Source: Emergomyces orientalis (lineage: Eukaryota; Ascomycota; Eurotiomycetes; Onygenales; Ajellomycetaceae). Taken from it: a stretch of 64,000 nt of DNA. The notes under the pieces are model-generated. The model was not told where the DNA came from, ran no database searches, and worked only from the letters and a program-made list of their open reading frames with translations. Shown piece after piece: positions 1 to 12,243 of the stretch (position 1 is its first letter; each line of letters begins with the position of its first letter). The translations under genes were made by a program, and so were the position numbers. The DNA lies in NCBI GenBank assembly GCA_002110485.1, contig MOWL01000067.1:3720001-3784000 (forward strand), given 5' to 3'.

Positions 1-3000
1 AGGGACAAAGTGACGATGGCGGTTTATTAATCTTCGTTGGCCAATTGCCTAATCAACCAGAAATAGTGCACTTTTCTACCACACAGTGCTACTGAGGCCT
101 TATCATTAAGTGTCACATAATTATTTATGGACATTAATAATATAGATTTCGGCACTTTCCAAAAATTATGTCTTTATCACCAAGCATGAAACATGGACTG
201 TACAATTTAACAAGGGCAAGTAAATGTAGCACAGCGGATTTTAAAGCAGAGAGAATGCCATACATTCCGTATCCCAGTAAAGTACGCACATAAATACATA
301 CTGCATTAGGGAAACCAGAATAGAGAAAGCATGATATTGGCATAGTTGTTTTCAAGTAGAAGTGGCAAATCCGTGTATTTACTCTCCACAATAGAGTCTT
401 GGTTCGGGTGGAAGGTTGCTTCAAATCAGCATGAGGCAAAATCAAACACCCCTGCTCTCGAATGCAGCGGAGAAAATATGGAAAATCATTATTAGGGAAA
501 TAATACCATTGGATATATCCCTGATGTGCACCATTTGACTCGAGACCTCGGGAGCAGAGATCTAGATTCTAAATAGACTTAGGACAAATTCGCTTCCAGA
601 AACTTAGGCGGCAAACGCGCTAAAGTTGGACCCACTCACAACTTTGTTCCAACCGTAATTGGCTACTTCCCAAAACACGGACATGGTGATCCATCGGCGC
701 GTTTGACCACGCTTGTTGAACCAATTAGGCTCAATAATAAGCACGTGTGCTTAATTTCGAAAATACCAGGAAAAATTGACTGGTCTATGATGTTGAAGTT
801 TACGAGCTCAGACCAGGTTGATGCTCTACAGAAGCAACAAACTCTCCGAAAATTTCTGGCTAGGCGGGCTGGGTGAGCTTCAAGCCCTGGTCTTGGTTAA
901 TACCATACAATGACCAGATCTTGCGCTGGGTACACTGGATAATTGGAGGAGAGCGATATCGAATAAAACGAAGCCATGAACTGCTTGCGCTTCTGGGGAA
1001 TACCACGGGCAATAAAGAGTGTGATATTGGGGGCCTGTCTCTTTGCTTTAGCTGCGATGTGGAAGACCGGGCGGGGGTAGGAATCATGGAAAAGAGGGTG
1101 GGATTTATAATTCTATCTTGAGAAACTGTATGGGACATGTTGCAAATCCTCCTGCATTGCCTGACATTCTAATGCTCTCCAAGTGTGGGAATTATGGGGT
1201 TGTATGCTCCCCATGAGGTGAATATCAGTTGACAAAAGAGAGCAAGTGAGGCCTCTCTCCGATCTTCGACGAAATACGCCTCTTGCGGTCGAGCCACCCA
1301 TAAATCGCTGTACACCTTTCCTGCCCATTTCATCACGTCGTTATGAAAAAAGAGCATGCAAAATGCTACAATAATGAGGCCACCTCGGTGCCGTTTTGAC
1401 CCCGCCAAGCGCGCCCCGCGATCTGCCAACTGGCCCCTCACTGCCCCTCCATCTAACACACCATGACACCTAACATCCCTCTTATAATCAGTCAAGGAAC
1501 GGGCTAATAAATCCCACCCCTCCAAACAACGATAAACAAGAAAGAAATGGCTTGCTTTGAACCATAGCTCTATGTTAATTTTTTCTTCTTGTTCTTTTTT
1601 CCCTATCAAGAAAATGACCAGACCGAAAGGTAAGCAAATGCCAAGTTCGGTTAGATTAATTTATGCACCACGGCCCGTCCCTGGTTCCCCGCGTCCCCTG
1701 TCGCCCCCACCAGTCCCAGTCTTCGCAGCCCGACAGCTTGTATTATTGTTATTCCGTTTCACTGCTCTTGGTTGTGTCTTCTTTACTTATTTTGAGCCTC
1801 CAATAAGACATGGTCGGGTTATGGTTTACATGGTTATTTTTTATAAAGATGTGGGATCAGGCTCGCAGAGGGGGTGAGGGATGGGGAGTGGGATGAAAAC
1901 GCCAACATGGAACAAAAAAAAAGTCATAGCCAGTATTTAATCATTTCGCGATGGAGTGAGTTAGGACCTCCAAACTTGATTAGGTCACCGTGCCGCAATG
2001 TTGATCCATTGATGCCTTAATCACTTTATAGCCTCATTGCCTGAGTTCGTGCCGCGAATGGTGGGAAGGCTGAATTTTTTGATCTTGTTTTGTGAATGCA
2101 AGCGAAATCTTAGCCCGTGATCCGTGGGAGGGGCCCAGAAACTACATTATCCATACATATCTCGGGTCAGGAAATGGATGTGGGTTAATTAGTTAACCTA
2201 AAATTTAAAACGCTAGGTCTGCAATTAAATGCACGAATTCCATGGGCCAAAACCATGTTGGAAGAAGCGGTGATGCCTCAGGCTAAGAATGTCAGGAATA
2301 TATCATCACCTGCTCTCTGAGAAACTCACACTAGGTTAGTTATTTGGCCCAGGCACCTTTCATTTTTCCTCTTTTCTTTTTCTTTTTCTTTTTCTTTTTG
2401 CAAAATTCATGACCTGAGGCGCGTACATACTAGTAAGTAGAGAAATGTATGGCTATCAGTTCTTCTCGGTACTACATATGGTAACGGGATTGGTCTGGTT
2501 TGCTTTGTTTTGTTTCACTTCACGCCCATCGAGTGGATTTGGACGGATTTTTCTGTTCTGGATCCTTTTGTCCCGTTTATTTCATTTGGTCGTGGATAAC
2601 TGAACGGAACGCCCATGGCGTTTATTTTTATCTTGTCACATTGCTATTTCCTTCATGACGGGGCTGAGGGGCTGATGAAGCGAGTGTACTCCTGCGGAAA
2701 ACGATAGAGGAATGAAATAACTGGCTTTAGGACATGAGATTACACGACAAAATATTAATGTAGGTACAAGTTACATCAGGGCGGGTAGCCAGATGAAATT
2801 AGAATACAGTACATGTACTTGGATGCAGTGTACCCGATACAGAGGTTGGTCATCCATGAGCCCCAAATGCTGACGCTTCGGATTTCCCGCCAGCACAATG
2901 ATGAAAATTCCGCAAGCGGAGTCTTCTGGCTTGCGTGGAATCAACCTGTGTTTTCGATAGTTAATAATTGGCAGTTACGACATTTGTAAAACTCTTCTCC

Positions 3001-6000
3001 TAGGCCAGGGTCAGTGCATATTAACATCACCCTTTGTTTCAGGGGAGCGAGGAAACCCCTCTCGGCATCGAAAGATTCTCCCCTCCCCATTTCATGCTGC
3101 TCACTAATGTTTGTTCATGTATGTATGCTCCTTATTATCACATCCTTTTCACCGTCATAGTACAGACCGACTCAATTAACTATGCATATTAAAGTGCTCA
3201 CTACGCGTACTCACTACGCCGATCATCCACCAGACGAAGTTAAGGTGAACCGTGTAAGTTAAATTTGAAGATACCCCACCACCCGATAAGCACAGGCAAA
3301 TGTGCCAGACGGGGGCATCATTACGTACGAAGTTCCGTCAAGATGGGTCTCTTAAAAAGGGAGGTAAGTAGACCGACAGTTTAACTCATTTCCCTGCATC
3401 TGAAAGGAGCAACCATTCTTCAGCGTCGACGGGGTGGATCGTTTCCTCTCTTAGGGACCTAGTTGTTCCAGCAATTTTTTTTAAAGATTAACCTGGGAAC
3501 TGGGCGTACCTGAAGCACGCCCAAGAAGAGAGTGTAGGTTTCATTTTTATCTGGACTCGATGATTCTCCAAATGAGGCTTGGGTTCAAAAGTATACCTAC
3601 TAGATAAAATAAAATAAATCGCCAATTTCCCGTTCTCTGGTGGTTTTAACCAATAGTATCCATAATGATACTGTTAATGAAGAAAAGAGATATCGTAAAA
3701 AAGAGGTAAGGCGATATCATTACCTGAATCTCGTTCATTGCCCGCTCTTAAGTGTCTGAGATGTGAGGCGTTCAGGCCGAAATGGTTCCTTTGTCGTCTC
3801 GTCTCCTCACATCTACCTCGCCTTCTGCCGGTTATCGGCCCCTCGTTGATTAGTTGGGGCTCTCTTGGGGGGCTTCTGGGTCTTTGGGGTGAGATCCGAC
3901 TGGACTCTTGTAGCTAAATACGTAGTGTTTATTCAGTGGGCGGGTGGAGCTAAATGAAGTAGTGGTCGATTGTTCAACCAGCTTGCTGAGTGAACAGGTA
4001 CTTGGATACCTAAGCACTTATTTATCGTGCTGACTATTCGGTGTTTGATTTGAAGAGGAGAAGCGGGTGGGGGGAGGATGTATTTATGTATGCCATGAGG
4101 GATGTGGTATTCAGCTTTATTTTCTTTTTTTTCCGTCTTGGTAACTTATTTCCTTTTTCTTCCTCCCCCGCACTTGATTCAAATCCGGCTTGTAGATCGG
4201 GTCTATTGCTCACCACGTCTTCTGATAACAGAGGGGTGAAAAGATAAAAATAAAATCCGTAACTACGAGGAAAATAGGCATCTGCATTTTACATGGAACG
4301 ACAGAGTAGATTGTATGTCTGTCATGTAAGGGATCGGAAATAGTGGCAGGTAGAGAGGGACACGAGAAAAAGTCACAAGGCAGCTCTTTTCTTGACGGAG
4401 GCTGGCCTTATGATCGTGGGGTGTGGAGGAGTTAAACTAATAGCGAGAAAGACGGAGAGGTATCGTGATGGTATGGTGAAGACGTAGGTATAAGGGAACG
4501 GGAGATCAAGCGAATGATGAGGGTTCAAGGAGGATATTTTCATCCTCATGAACATACGCGGTACATCTGTAGAAAATTATCAGGTATAAAGATGCTTGTT
4601 GAAATGGGTATTTGGAACACGGGGAAGGAGGCAGCGGTAGGGTCGAAAACGGAGCGTGTTTTGCGAGTATCATGGCCAGTAAATTCAAGAATATGGAGCA
4701 GTCAATATAAGTCAATACAAGTGATGCGAGGTTCCTCGTAGTGAGATGCAGGAGTGTCAAGGAGATGTCAGTTTGAGAGTCGAAGGTGAGGTCATCGAAG
4801 GAAGAAACCGTGGGCCAACCCGCGGTCATTCCGCCATTCCAGCCATCACCAGGCAACATGACCAGTCAACCTTCACGACACCCAAAAACTACACGAGCAG
4901 GAGAAGTCACAGATAGAGTGAGAGAGAGCCAGAGAGGAAGACGATTGCTTCTGATGTGCTGCAGCGGTGGGAAATGAAGATTATTACACTTTCTAATACA
5001 CCATCCCTCGGATGGGTGGTATTGCTGGCTTTCCCACGAACCAGAAAGGAACGAAAAAAAATAAGGGTTCCGATGGCATCGTACATATATGCAGATGGTA
5101 CAGTACATTCAAGAAGTTCTGAGACGTGCATCGAACTTATGCAGAATAACGATGGGCAAAAATAAATTTAAGGGCGGAGATATGCTGGGCAATCTGCACA
5201 ATCATAGGGTGGATATGGGTTGCCCGAGACCACGACAAAAAAAGGTACAAGGGACGCGAGACCAACAAGCATCCATGGAGACGAAGCAGAAACCATAAGC
5301 TCATGGTATGAAATCGACGGGGGCCTTAATCTCTGGCGCTGGAGTTCGTGGCAGCCACTCAGCAAGCCGGACCCGCGTCCCCTGTTGCTGGATCTGTTCA
5401 GGTCAGGTATTGCTCCAGCAGCCAGTTGGGAGTCTCAGATGCAAGTCTACCCAATGCTAGGCAGAGCATCCAATCGCTGCCATGCGACGAGCTCTAGACG
5501 GACGATAAAGCGTCGCCTTACTTTTTGGATCCCACACGCCTATGCTGGGGATCCTTTAGACCCTGGGACCACCCATCTCACTGGACCACTGATCGGTCCC
5601 GGGACCAGAACAACCACAGAACGTTCTGACTGAATGTGTGTGCCCCTCGCTCTTGTATTTTTCGCGGAGCATCCGGTTCATCTAAAAAGAAAAGAAAAAA
5701 GGAACGAGGACATTATGGGACTTCAGTTACGGGCCTTGATTTGATGATGGCTCTGACAGGAATGTCGCCTCTCAAATTATGATTATTTTATCTTTCTGAC
5801 TCTCTTTTTTATGCCTGAATTTTGATATGATACGTCGGGGCCAGGATGCTTGATCTCATTGAGGAATAGACTCCCTCTCAAACAGATGCTAACGACTCTC
5901 AAGGTTCGCCAAAATCCGTTGACCGACTGGACAGGGGGAGTTTTGTCTGCGCGTTCTGCCAGGAAAACTAACGGTTTAGAGGATCTGCCCGCAGCACGAA

Positions 6001-6033
6001 GAAGGGAGTTCTTTTGGGAACAAAAACAATGGC
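1..6033. other. gene-poor upstream region, no supported gene
   Basis: I see no gene in these 6 kb. Open stretches such as those at about 1169-1609 and 5220-5633 are short, mostly lack an ATG, show no recognisable domain and have no plausible splice partners. A (CTTTTT)n pyrimidine tract lies near 2370-2400. The proximal part is probably the promoter of the downstream bZIP gene; long promoters are common for fungal regulators. An unannotated non-coding transcript cannot be excluded from sequence alone. Confidence 0.5.
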
Positions 6034-6768
6034 CTTAAACCCGAATTGAATTATTATCGGGAAGGAGGAGTAGAAGGTTTTTTTCTTCTGTTATATTTAT
6101 TATATCCTCCTCCTCGTTGTCTTGTTTTCTTCAATCAGCACATTATTATCACTCTTCACTATCATACTGCACAGCTGCAGACCGCTATATTACTCGGGTA
6201 TACTCCTACATCGTCTTACCTACATATATTAACATCAACCTGCCCCTCGAGCTCTTCCTCAGTATTCTTACTCCCATCAAACCTGTCACCTCTATTATCG
6301 CTATTATATTATTGTTATTATTATTATCTCACTTTTATTGTCTGATCGGTTGTTGAACCGGTTTGACAATTAATTCATCGATAATACTAAAAAATAATAG
6401 TATCTCCCCGCACTGATATATCCTCCCCTCCCGGTCACACACACACTACTGAGCTACCACTTTCCCACCCCAACTTGCTCGCTCTCGCTGCTCCGTATAT
6501 CTGCTGCTTATCCACCTCCCACCCAGCCACACCGCCTCTTCTCTTCCACCCATCCGACCACTTTTCCTCTACAACAACAATCCTCCTCCTCTGCTCTTCT
6601 ATCATTCATCCTTTCTCGGAGAGATCGTTCATTCGCAGCTTTATTTTATTCTCATAACGACTTTTACGATTTTTAACGACCCTGTTATATTAACGCCGTG
6701 CTTATCCCGCTTCTTACCCCTCCTCGCTCTAATCTCTCATCACTCTTCACACATTCACATCCACAACC
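6034..6768 (+). promoter_or_regulatory. ATG-free pyrimidine-rich leader/promoter of the bZIP gene
   Basis: Between the ATG at 6029 and the bZIP start codon at 6769 no ATG occurs on the + strand, about 735 nt. The stretch is rich in C and T, with many TCC and CTC runs in 6420-6620. Pyrimidine-rich, ATG-depleted DNA just upstream of a start codon is typical of fungal core promoters and long 5' leaders, so the leader is probably transcribed. The exact transcription start is not visible. Confidence 0.5.
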
Positions 6769-8817
6769 ATGACGAGATATCAGCCTTCGTCGACATTCGA
6801 GTTCTATCACCAGTCACCATCTGCTCTTGATTCGAAACCTGTGTTTTCCGGGGACGACGAGATGAGCGTACTGGATGATAAGATCCTCGAATCCTCCACT
6901 TCAGATATCCCCTCCATGCATGACCCAAGGCGGTCGTCCTTTGATCACACTTCAGAGGACTTCTCCAGAAGAAATTCAGTCTGGTCAGACTCCCAATCGC
7001 GACATGCCTCTCAAATGTCTACCCCCCTCTTTGAACCTGTAAACCCCTTTGTCCGAGTAGACACCACACAATCCTCCGGCTATGGCCAGCAACAAGCATG
7101 GCCCCTCTCCGCCGATTCCGGCTCATGTACGCCCACCCCAATCTACGAACAATTCCCCCACGACTACGACGGGAACTCCACCAACCCTTTTGCCGGTGGT
7201 GCTGTTGGTCCTGTTAACCCCATGTCCTTCTCCCATATGCCATATCGACCTGGGTCGACTTTCCCTGGGTCTACTGCGACGCCAATGTCCCCTCAGTCCA
7301 GCCAGGGTTGGGTATCTGGGACGTCAGAGGCTACCGAGGCACGCTCGAAACCCATCCGGAATGCCACATACCGGAACGGATCCCCGTTGCATATGCGGCG
7401 AGATGGCATCCGGAAGAAGAATGCTCGGTTTGACATTCCCGCTGAGAGGACTCTCAGCAACATTGACATGTTGATCAGTCAATGTACCGATGAGGATGAG
7501 ATCAAGGAGCTGAAACAGCAAAAACGTCTGCTGAGAAATCGACAGGCAGCGTATGGACCCCTTCCTTTCTCTCTCTTCAACTTCCCCCCTTCCTATCAAC
7601 CCGTATAAATGAAAGGACTATTCCTTCTAGCCCAAAGGAACAGAACCTCAAACTGATCTTCTTACAGACTTGACTCCCGACAGCGGAAAAAGGTGCACAC
7701 TGAACAGCTCGAGGAAGAAAAGAAACGGAATTCCTCTCATATCCACGAGCTCGAAGAAGCCATTCGGGAGATGAAACTCCGGGAGGCAGAGCACCATCGG
7801 GAAAAGGCGGAACTGTTTGAGCGTGAGCAGCACCTGCGCGGGTATATTGACCAGCTCCACATGGAGAAGGAAGAAATGATTCGGTCCCATACTCTTGAAA
7901 CTGGTGAACTTCGCAAGAAAAATGCAATTCTTCGAGAACATCTGGAGAAAGTGGAGTTCAATGCCCAACCAACCCCGAATTCGACATTCCGCAACGAGTT
8001 CTCCGACTACGAGAACATCACAATGGAAAATGCTCCTTGGGATGACTTCTCGATGGTGAACGAGTTCTCTCTTGGCAGTGAAAACCATGCGCTCATTCGT
8101 ACGCCTACTCCTGTTCCTGACAACAATGTTCTTGTAACTTCCAAAAAGTCCGACAAATCTTTGGACAAGCCTCCCGGCCACACCGACTCCTCTCCTTTCA
8201 GCTGGAACACATTTTATATGTGTTTACTTTTTGGTGCTTTCATTGCGTCAAATAACAGCTCGGTCTCACCTGCTATTCCACCCCTCTCAGAGGAATACCG
8301 TGCGGAATCAGCAAATGTCTTGAGAGCTGTTCTCGCATCCGCTGATTCGTCTGATGCTGCCAATGCCCTGAATTCTGGGACCATTCCAGGCCCATCCTCT
8401 GCCACTGCCATACTCCCCGCCACCATTACTGGTGCAGAAATGGCGCAGATCACCTCTGGCGGAGGACCTCCCACATCAAATCTTGATGACTTGCATCACA
8501 ACCTTGTCGCCCCTACTAAGCAACAAGAGGAGGAACAAATCTTTTCTCTCAGCACGGAGAGGTATAGGTCTCTCACCACCTTAGAAGACGATGGAGGTGA
8601 CTTTAAGCCTCCTCCATCGAATTTCCAGCAAGCCTATGCCACCATGCGCAATGCCGGCATGCAACATACAAAAAATTCTCCTGACATCTATTCGCGGTCT
8701 CTATTATGGGACAGGGTGCCAGAAAAGGTGGTTCGAGATTTTAGGAGGATGGTGAAGGAATGCAGTGCTCCAGCTCCTGGCAAAAGTGAACAAATCGGAG
8801 CCGTTTGCCAGTCATAA
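6769..8817 (+). CDS. meaB: MeaB-like bZIP transcription factor
   Basis: Two exons, 6769-7550 and 7668-8817 (intron GTATGG...ACAG, 117 nt), encode 643 aa. The splice restores RNRQAALDSRQRKK, a bZIP basic region with Asn257 and Arg265 in the canonical N-x7-R spacing, followed by a long heptad coiled coil (about 270-340). The preceding block RKKNARFDIPAERTLSNID (215-233) is, as I recall, the conserved extension of the fungal MeaB-type family. In Aspergillus, MeaB takes part in nitrogen metabolite repression and nuclear gene control. N- and C-terminal thirds are Ser/Pro-rich and probably disordered, and one hydrophobic stretch (FYMCLLFGAFIAS) follows the zipper. The start is the first ATG after the ATG-free leader. 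The family assignment is from memory, so the gene name is moderately certain; bZIP identity is firm. Confidence 0.78.
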
Positions 8818-11615
8818 TATCTACGGCAATCAGACCTCGCATCCATTCCTTGCTCTGTCCTTTGACATGATGATTCGTAACGGACCTATTGTACGATGCC
8901 TTTGAGCATCCTACTCCGCTTGACGCGAACCCCGACAATTTCTTTTGTGTGACGAATTTCTCCTACTTATGTCGACATGTGTTTTTACTCTAGTGGGTTC
9001 ATGAACAGCATTTACAAGCAGGCCTTATATTTGAATTTTTTATTTATTTATTTGTTTTTATTTTTTATTTTTTATTCATCCTCTCTGGGATTCTTTTAGC
9101 AAAACAGGCAAAACGGTTGGGAAGCGCGCATATTTCGAAACAAATTTTTTTTAACTCTTCTCTTCGGAAACCAGACCTACAGCACTAGATGCGACCGCAA
9201 GGCGAGAATTCAGGGGCGACTTTTTTTTCGCTTGCCTAATTCACCTCCATCATGGGCGACCATAGCGAAACCACAAACAACAGATGACATACCGTTCAAG
9301 CGGGCAACAGACGACGAACGACCGCGGCATCCCCGCACATTTTCCTATCTACGCCCTACATACTATGATCCAACTATATACACTGCACCTTACAATCTCC
9401 TTCGTCTCGACCTTATCTTCCCATGTTATTCCGCCTCTCTGCAAGACGAGCCCACCCAACAACGACAGAATACTCTTCGACCTAGAAAACAACAGCACGC
9501 AGCAGGCCAACCCACCACAAGAAGATTTGGCTTTTTACAACCGAATGAAAGCCCAACAGCTCTTAGCCAGCAACAGTATTTCCTTGGTGGACTGTTACTT
9601 GCATTCTGCTATATATAAACACTGTACAATTCCTTTTGGTTTTACTTCTCCCTTTTGCAGGTACACTGGTGCGAACGAAAAGCTCCCACACTCATTCCCC
9701 TTCTCTCCAAACTTAACCCAACCAAGTCCTGGTAACAGGATGGGGTAGGTTAGCGTGGGGATTGAGCGGCTTGCGAATTTTGGCCATCTTTTGAAATTTG
9801 TCTTGCGTGTAGCCGTTATGTAACGTTTCGTATGCGGTTTCTTCTTGCTCCTCTCATTGTTTGATAATTTGTTTTGTAATATGTTTACCTAGCTTACCGT
9901 TTCTGGTTTTCTGTTTTGTGTGTGTTTCTATTTGTTAGCTACTTGCCTTTTTTCTCATGTTCATGATGCTTTGGAATTTATGACAACATCTATCTCTGCA
10001 TGTTTTTGTTGATAGCTTTCGCGTTTTGATTTTTTCGTGTTTTATTTCTAGCGATTGCGCATGGTCCCAGTTTCTCCCCTCCCCCCATATTGTGGATTGG
10101 GTTTCCCTGATCCGGCCCAATTTTGTTTTTTTGTTCTTTTTGAAATGATTATTTGGGGACCCTTTCCGGTTCTCCTCGTCCTGTTTAGTGGTATGATTAT
10201 GATTATGATTTCTTATGAAAAATGGCTACGCTTTATGTCTTGTCAACCGCGAGGCAAATTGAAGCGAGGGGGCTTCCGTTTCCACTGAACGCTTATGATT
10301 GATTATGTTCCCCCCCTTTTTCCATATTTTTATTTATTTAAATATTTAACTTTCAATCCTTTACCCACGCCATTCTCTTCTTCTGCATCTCTCCCCTCAA
10401 TTAACGGAAGACAGCCAAGACAATCACTCTTGAATATTCTTATTATTTGGCTACTTAAGTGACCCTATTTCCACAATCCCACATCTAATCCCCAAACCAC
10501 TTGCCTTCTTTGGACATATTTTTAATTCTAATTATAATCAAATCATGAAATGCATTTTTTGATTTCCATGACGGTCTTCTTTTCCAGCGAGACCATATAC
10601 TTCTACATCAGAGGGAATAAAGGAGAAACGCGAAATAGAATTCAATTAACGCGGACTGATGGATATAGTGTCGTGCGACGAAACAACCCGTTCGTTCCAG
10701 AAAATCATATAAATCGAAAAATCGAAAAATGAAAGGGTTGAAATAAAATTGGCCAATTAAATCTTCACATAAACAAAAAATCCCTTTTACTTCGGATTAT
10801 ACTTGTCCTTCCATATCCTGTGTCGGTAATAAAATGTCAGCAATGGCCTGGGGAAGAGATCAACCAAAACTAGCGACGGGAATGGTTGGGCTGATGAGGT
10901 CTGGTGCTTGTGCTTTGCGGTGTGGGGGTGGGTGGGCTAAAAATAGCCCACAGTTGGCAATTTTCAACGACAGCCTATCAAGGCCACCTGACACTTGCGG
11001 TTTGAGACGACTCAACACACCGACACTTTCTCACTCTCAGACATAGACATAACACGCAGACGATACGGTACGGTGCCAAGAGAGCTGCGAGCGAACGCTT
11101 CGTCATGTCATATGTAGCGTGTCTGCGTGTTTTTTGGAAATGTATGGAGGGGGAGTTCGGGATGTTTTGTGTTGCGGTGTTTGAGGTTGAAGATTGGACT
11201 AATCCTTGTAAAGTTGGCGGCGAGGGAATAGATAGAGGTACGAGGTACAGGCACCAGGGAAAAATCACAAAATACAAAACACGATATAATATGACACAAG
11301 CAGCAGTATGGGCATGGTTCGTGGTGTCTAGGCTGAGAACGGACGGGAAGCTGCAATGTGATGTCAAGGACCAAGCGCGAGCAGGCAAGCAGAAGCAAGG
11401 AAGCAACTAAGCAAGCAGGGCAAAATAATTGCAGCTGCTATTTCGCGAAGTGCCTTTCTTGGTTGCTTGGGTTGATTAAATTGATTGGGGTGCTTACTCG
11501 GCTGGGTCCGGTGCCCTGGCCCGGTGTGGGTAGGGCTAGTTTATGCTTCATTTCGGGGGGTTTACGTTTCGGGGGGGAAATAAGAAAAGGTGATAGGGAA
11601 AAATGGCGAAAACAA
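8818..11615. other. convergent intergenic region, 3' flanks
   Basis: This region lies between the + strand bZIP gene and the - strand Sel1-repeat gene, so it should hold both 3' UTRs. It has T-rich tracts (9035-9070, 9830-10150) and no open frame that begins with ATG, carries a known domain and can be spliced sensibly. The open stretch at 9232-9748 is low-complexity and probably part of the bZIP 3' UTR. Confidence 0.45.
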
Positions 11616-12201
11616 TTATCGGTGGATGAGGAAGGAGAAAAGGACTAACCAAGTATTTCCAAGCGTCTTGCTGCCGTTCTCTTCTGCGAGGCGGTAGTAT
11701 TTTGCGGCGATGTACTATAAATGAAGAGAGTTTGAAACACGATTAGCATTGATCCATTCATAGCTCCTGTTTTGTATTCTGCAAGGAACAAAACAACAAA
11801 ATCAAAAACGAGACAGGGAAGGAGGGAAGGGGGGTAATGGAGGGGGGACGGGTTAAACGGCAAATGGATAGTGATGGCAAAGGGGAGCTTGGGACACTTG
11901 AATGCCCAAATGGAAAAGTGAGGGAGGGGGGAAATAGACGCATTGCTGCCCAACGGTGATCGGTGTGTGGTTGGTAAAAGCTTCGCCTTTTTCCCTTGGA
12001 CACGCTATGCAAGGCACTGAGCCAGTGGGTGCGGCGTCAACCCAAGACGGATTCAGCCTCAACAGGCTTCTCAGCCTGAGCAATTTGAATGGACAAGAAA
12101 AGTTACGATTTTCCAATCCCCTTTTGTATACATCTCGACAGAAGAGTGAAAATTTCAAAGTATGGATAGTCGATACAGCAAAAGCTGCAGGACAAATGGG
12201 A

Positions 12202-12243
<42 letters not shown>

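Noticed and set aside
1169..1609. 146-aa minus-strand open frame
   Set aside because: No recognisable motif, mixed composition and no splice partners. Not supported as a gene.
5220..5633. 137-aa open frame on the plus strand
   Set aside because: It starts with TTG, has no ATG in a useful place, no domain and low-complexity ends. It is probably chance.
9232..9748. Overlapping open frames downstream of the bZIP gene
   Set aside because: Low-complexity Pro/Thr/Gln product and two overlapping frames of similar length. Best read as 3' UTR.
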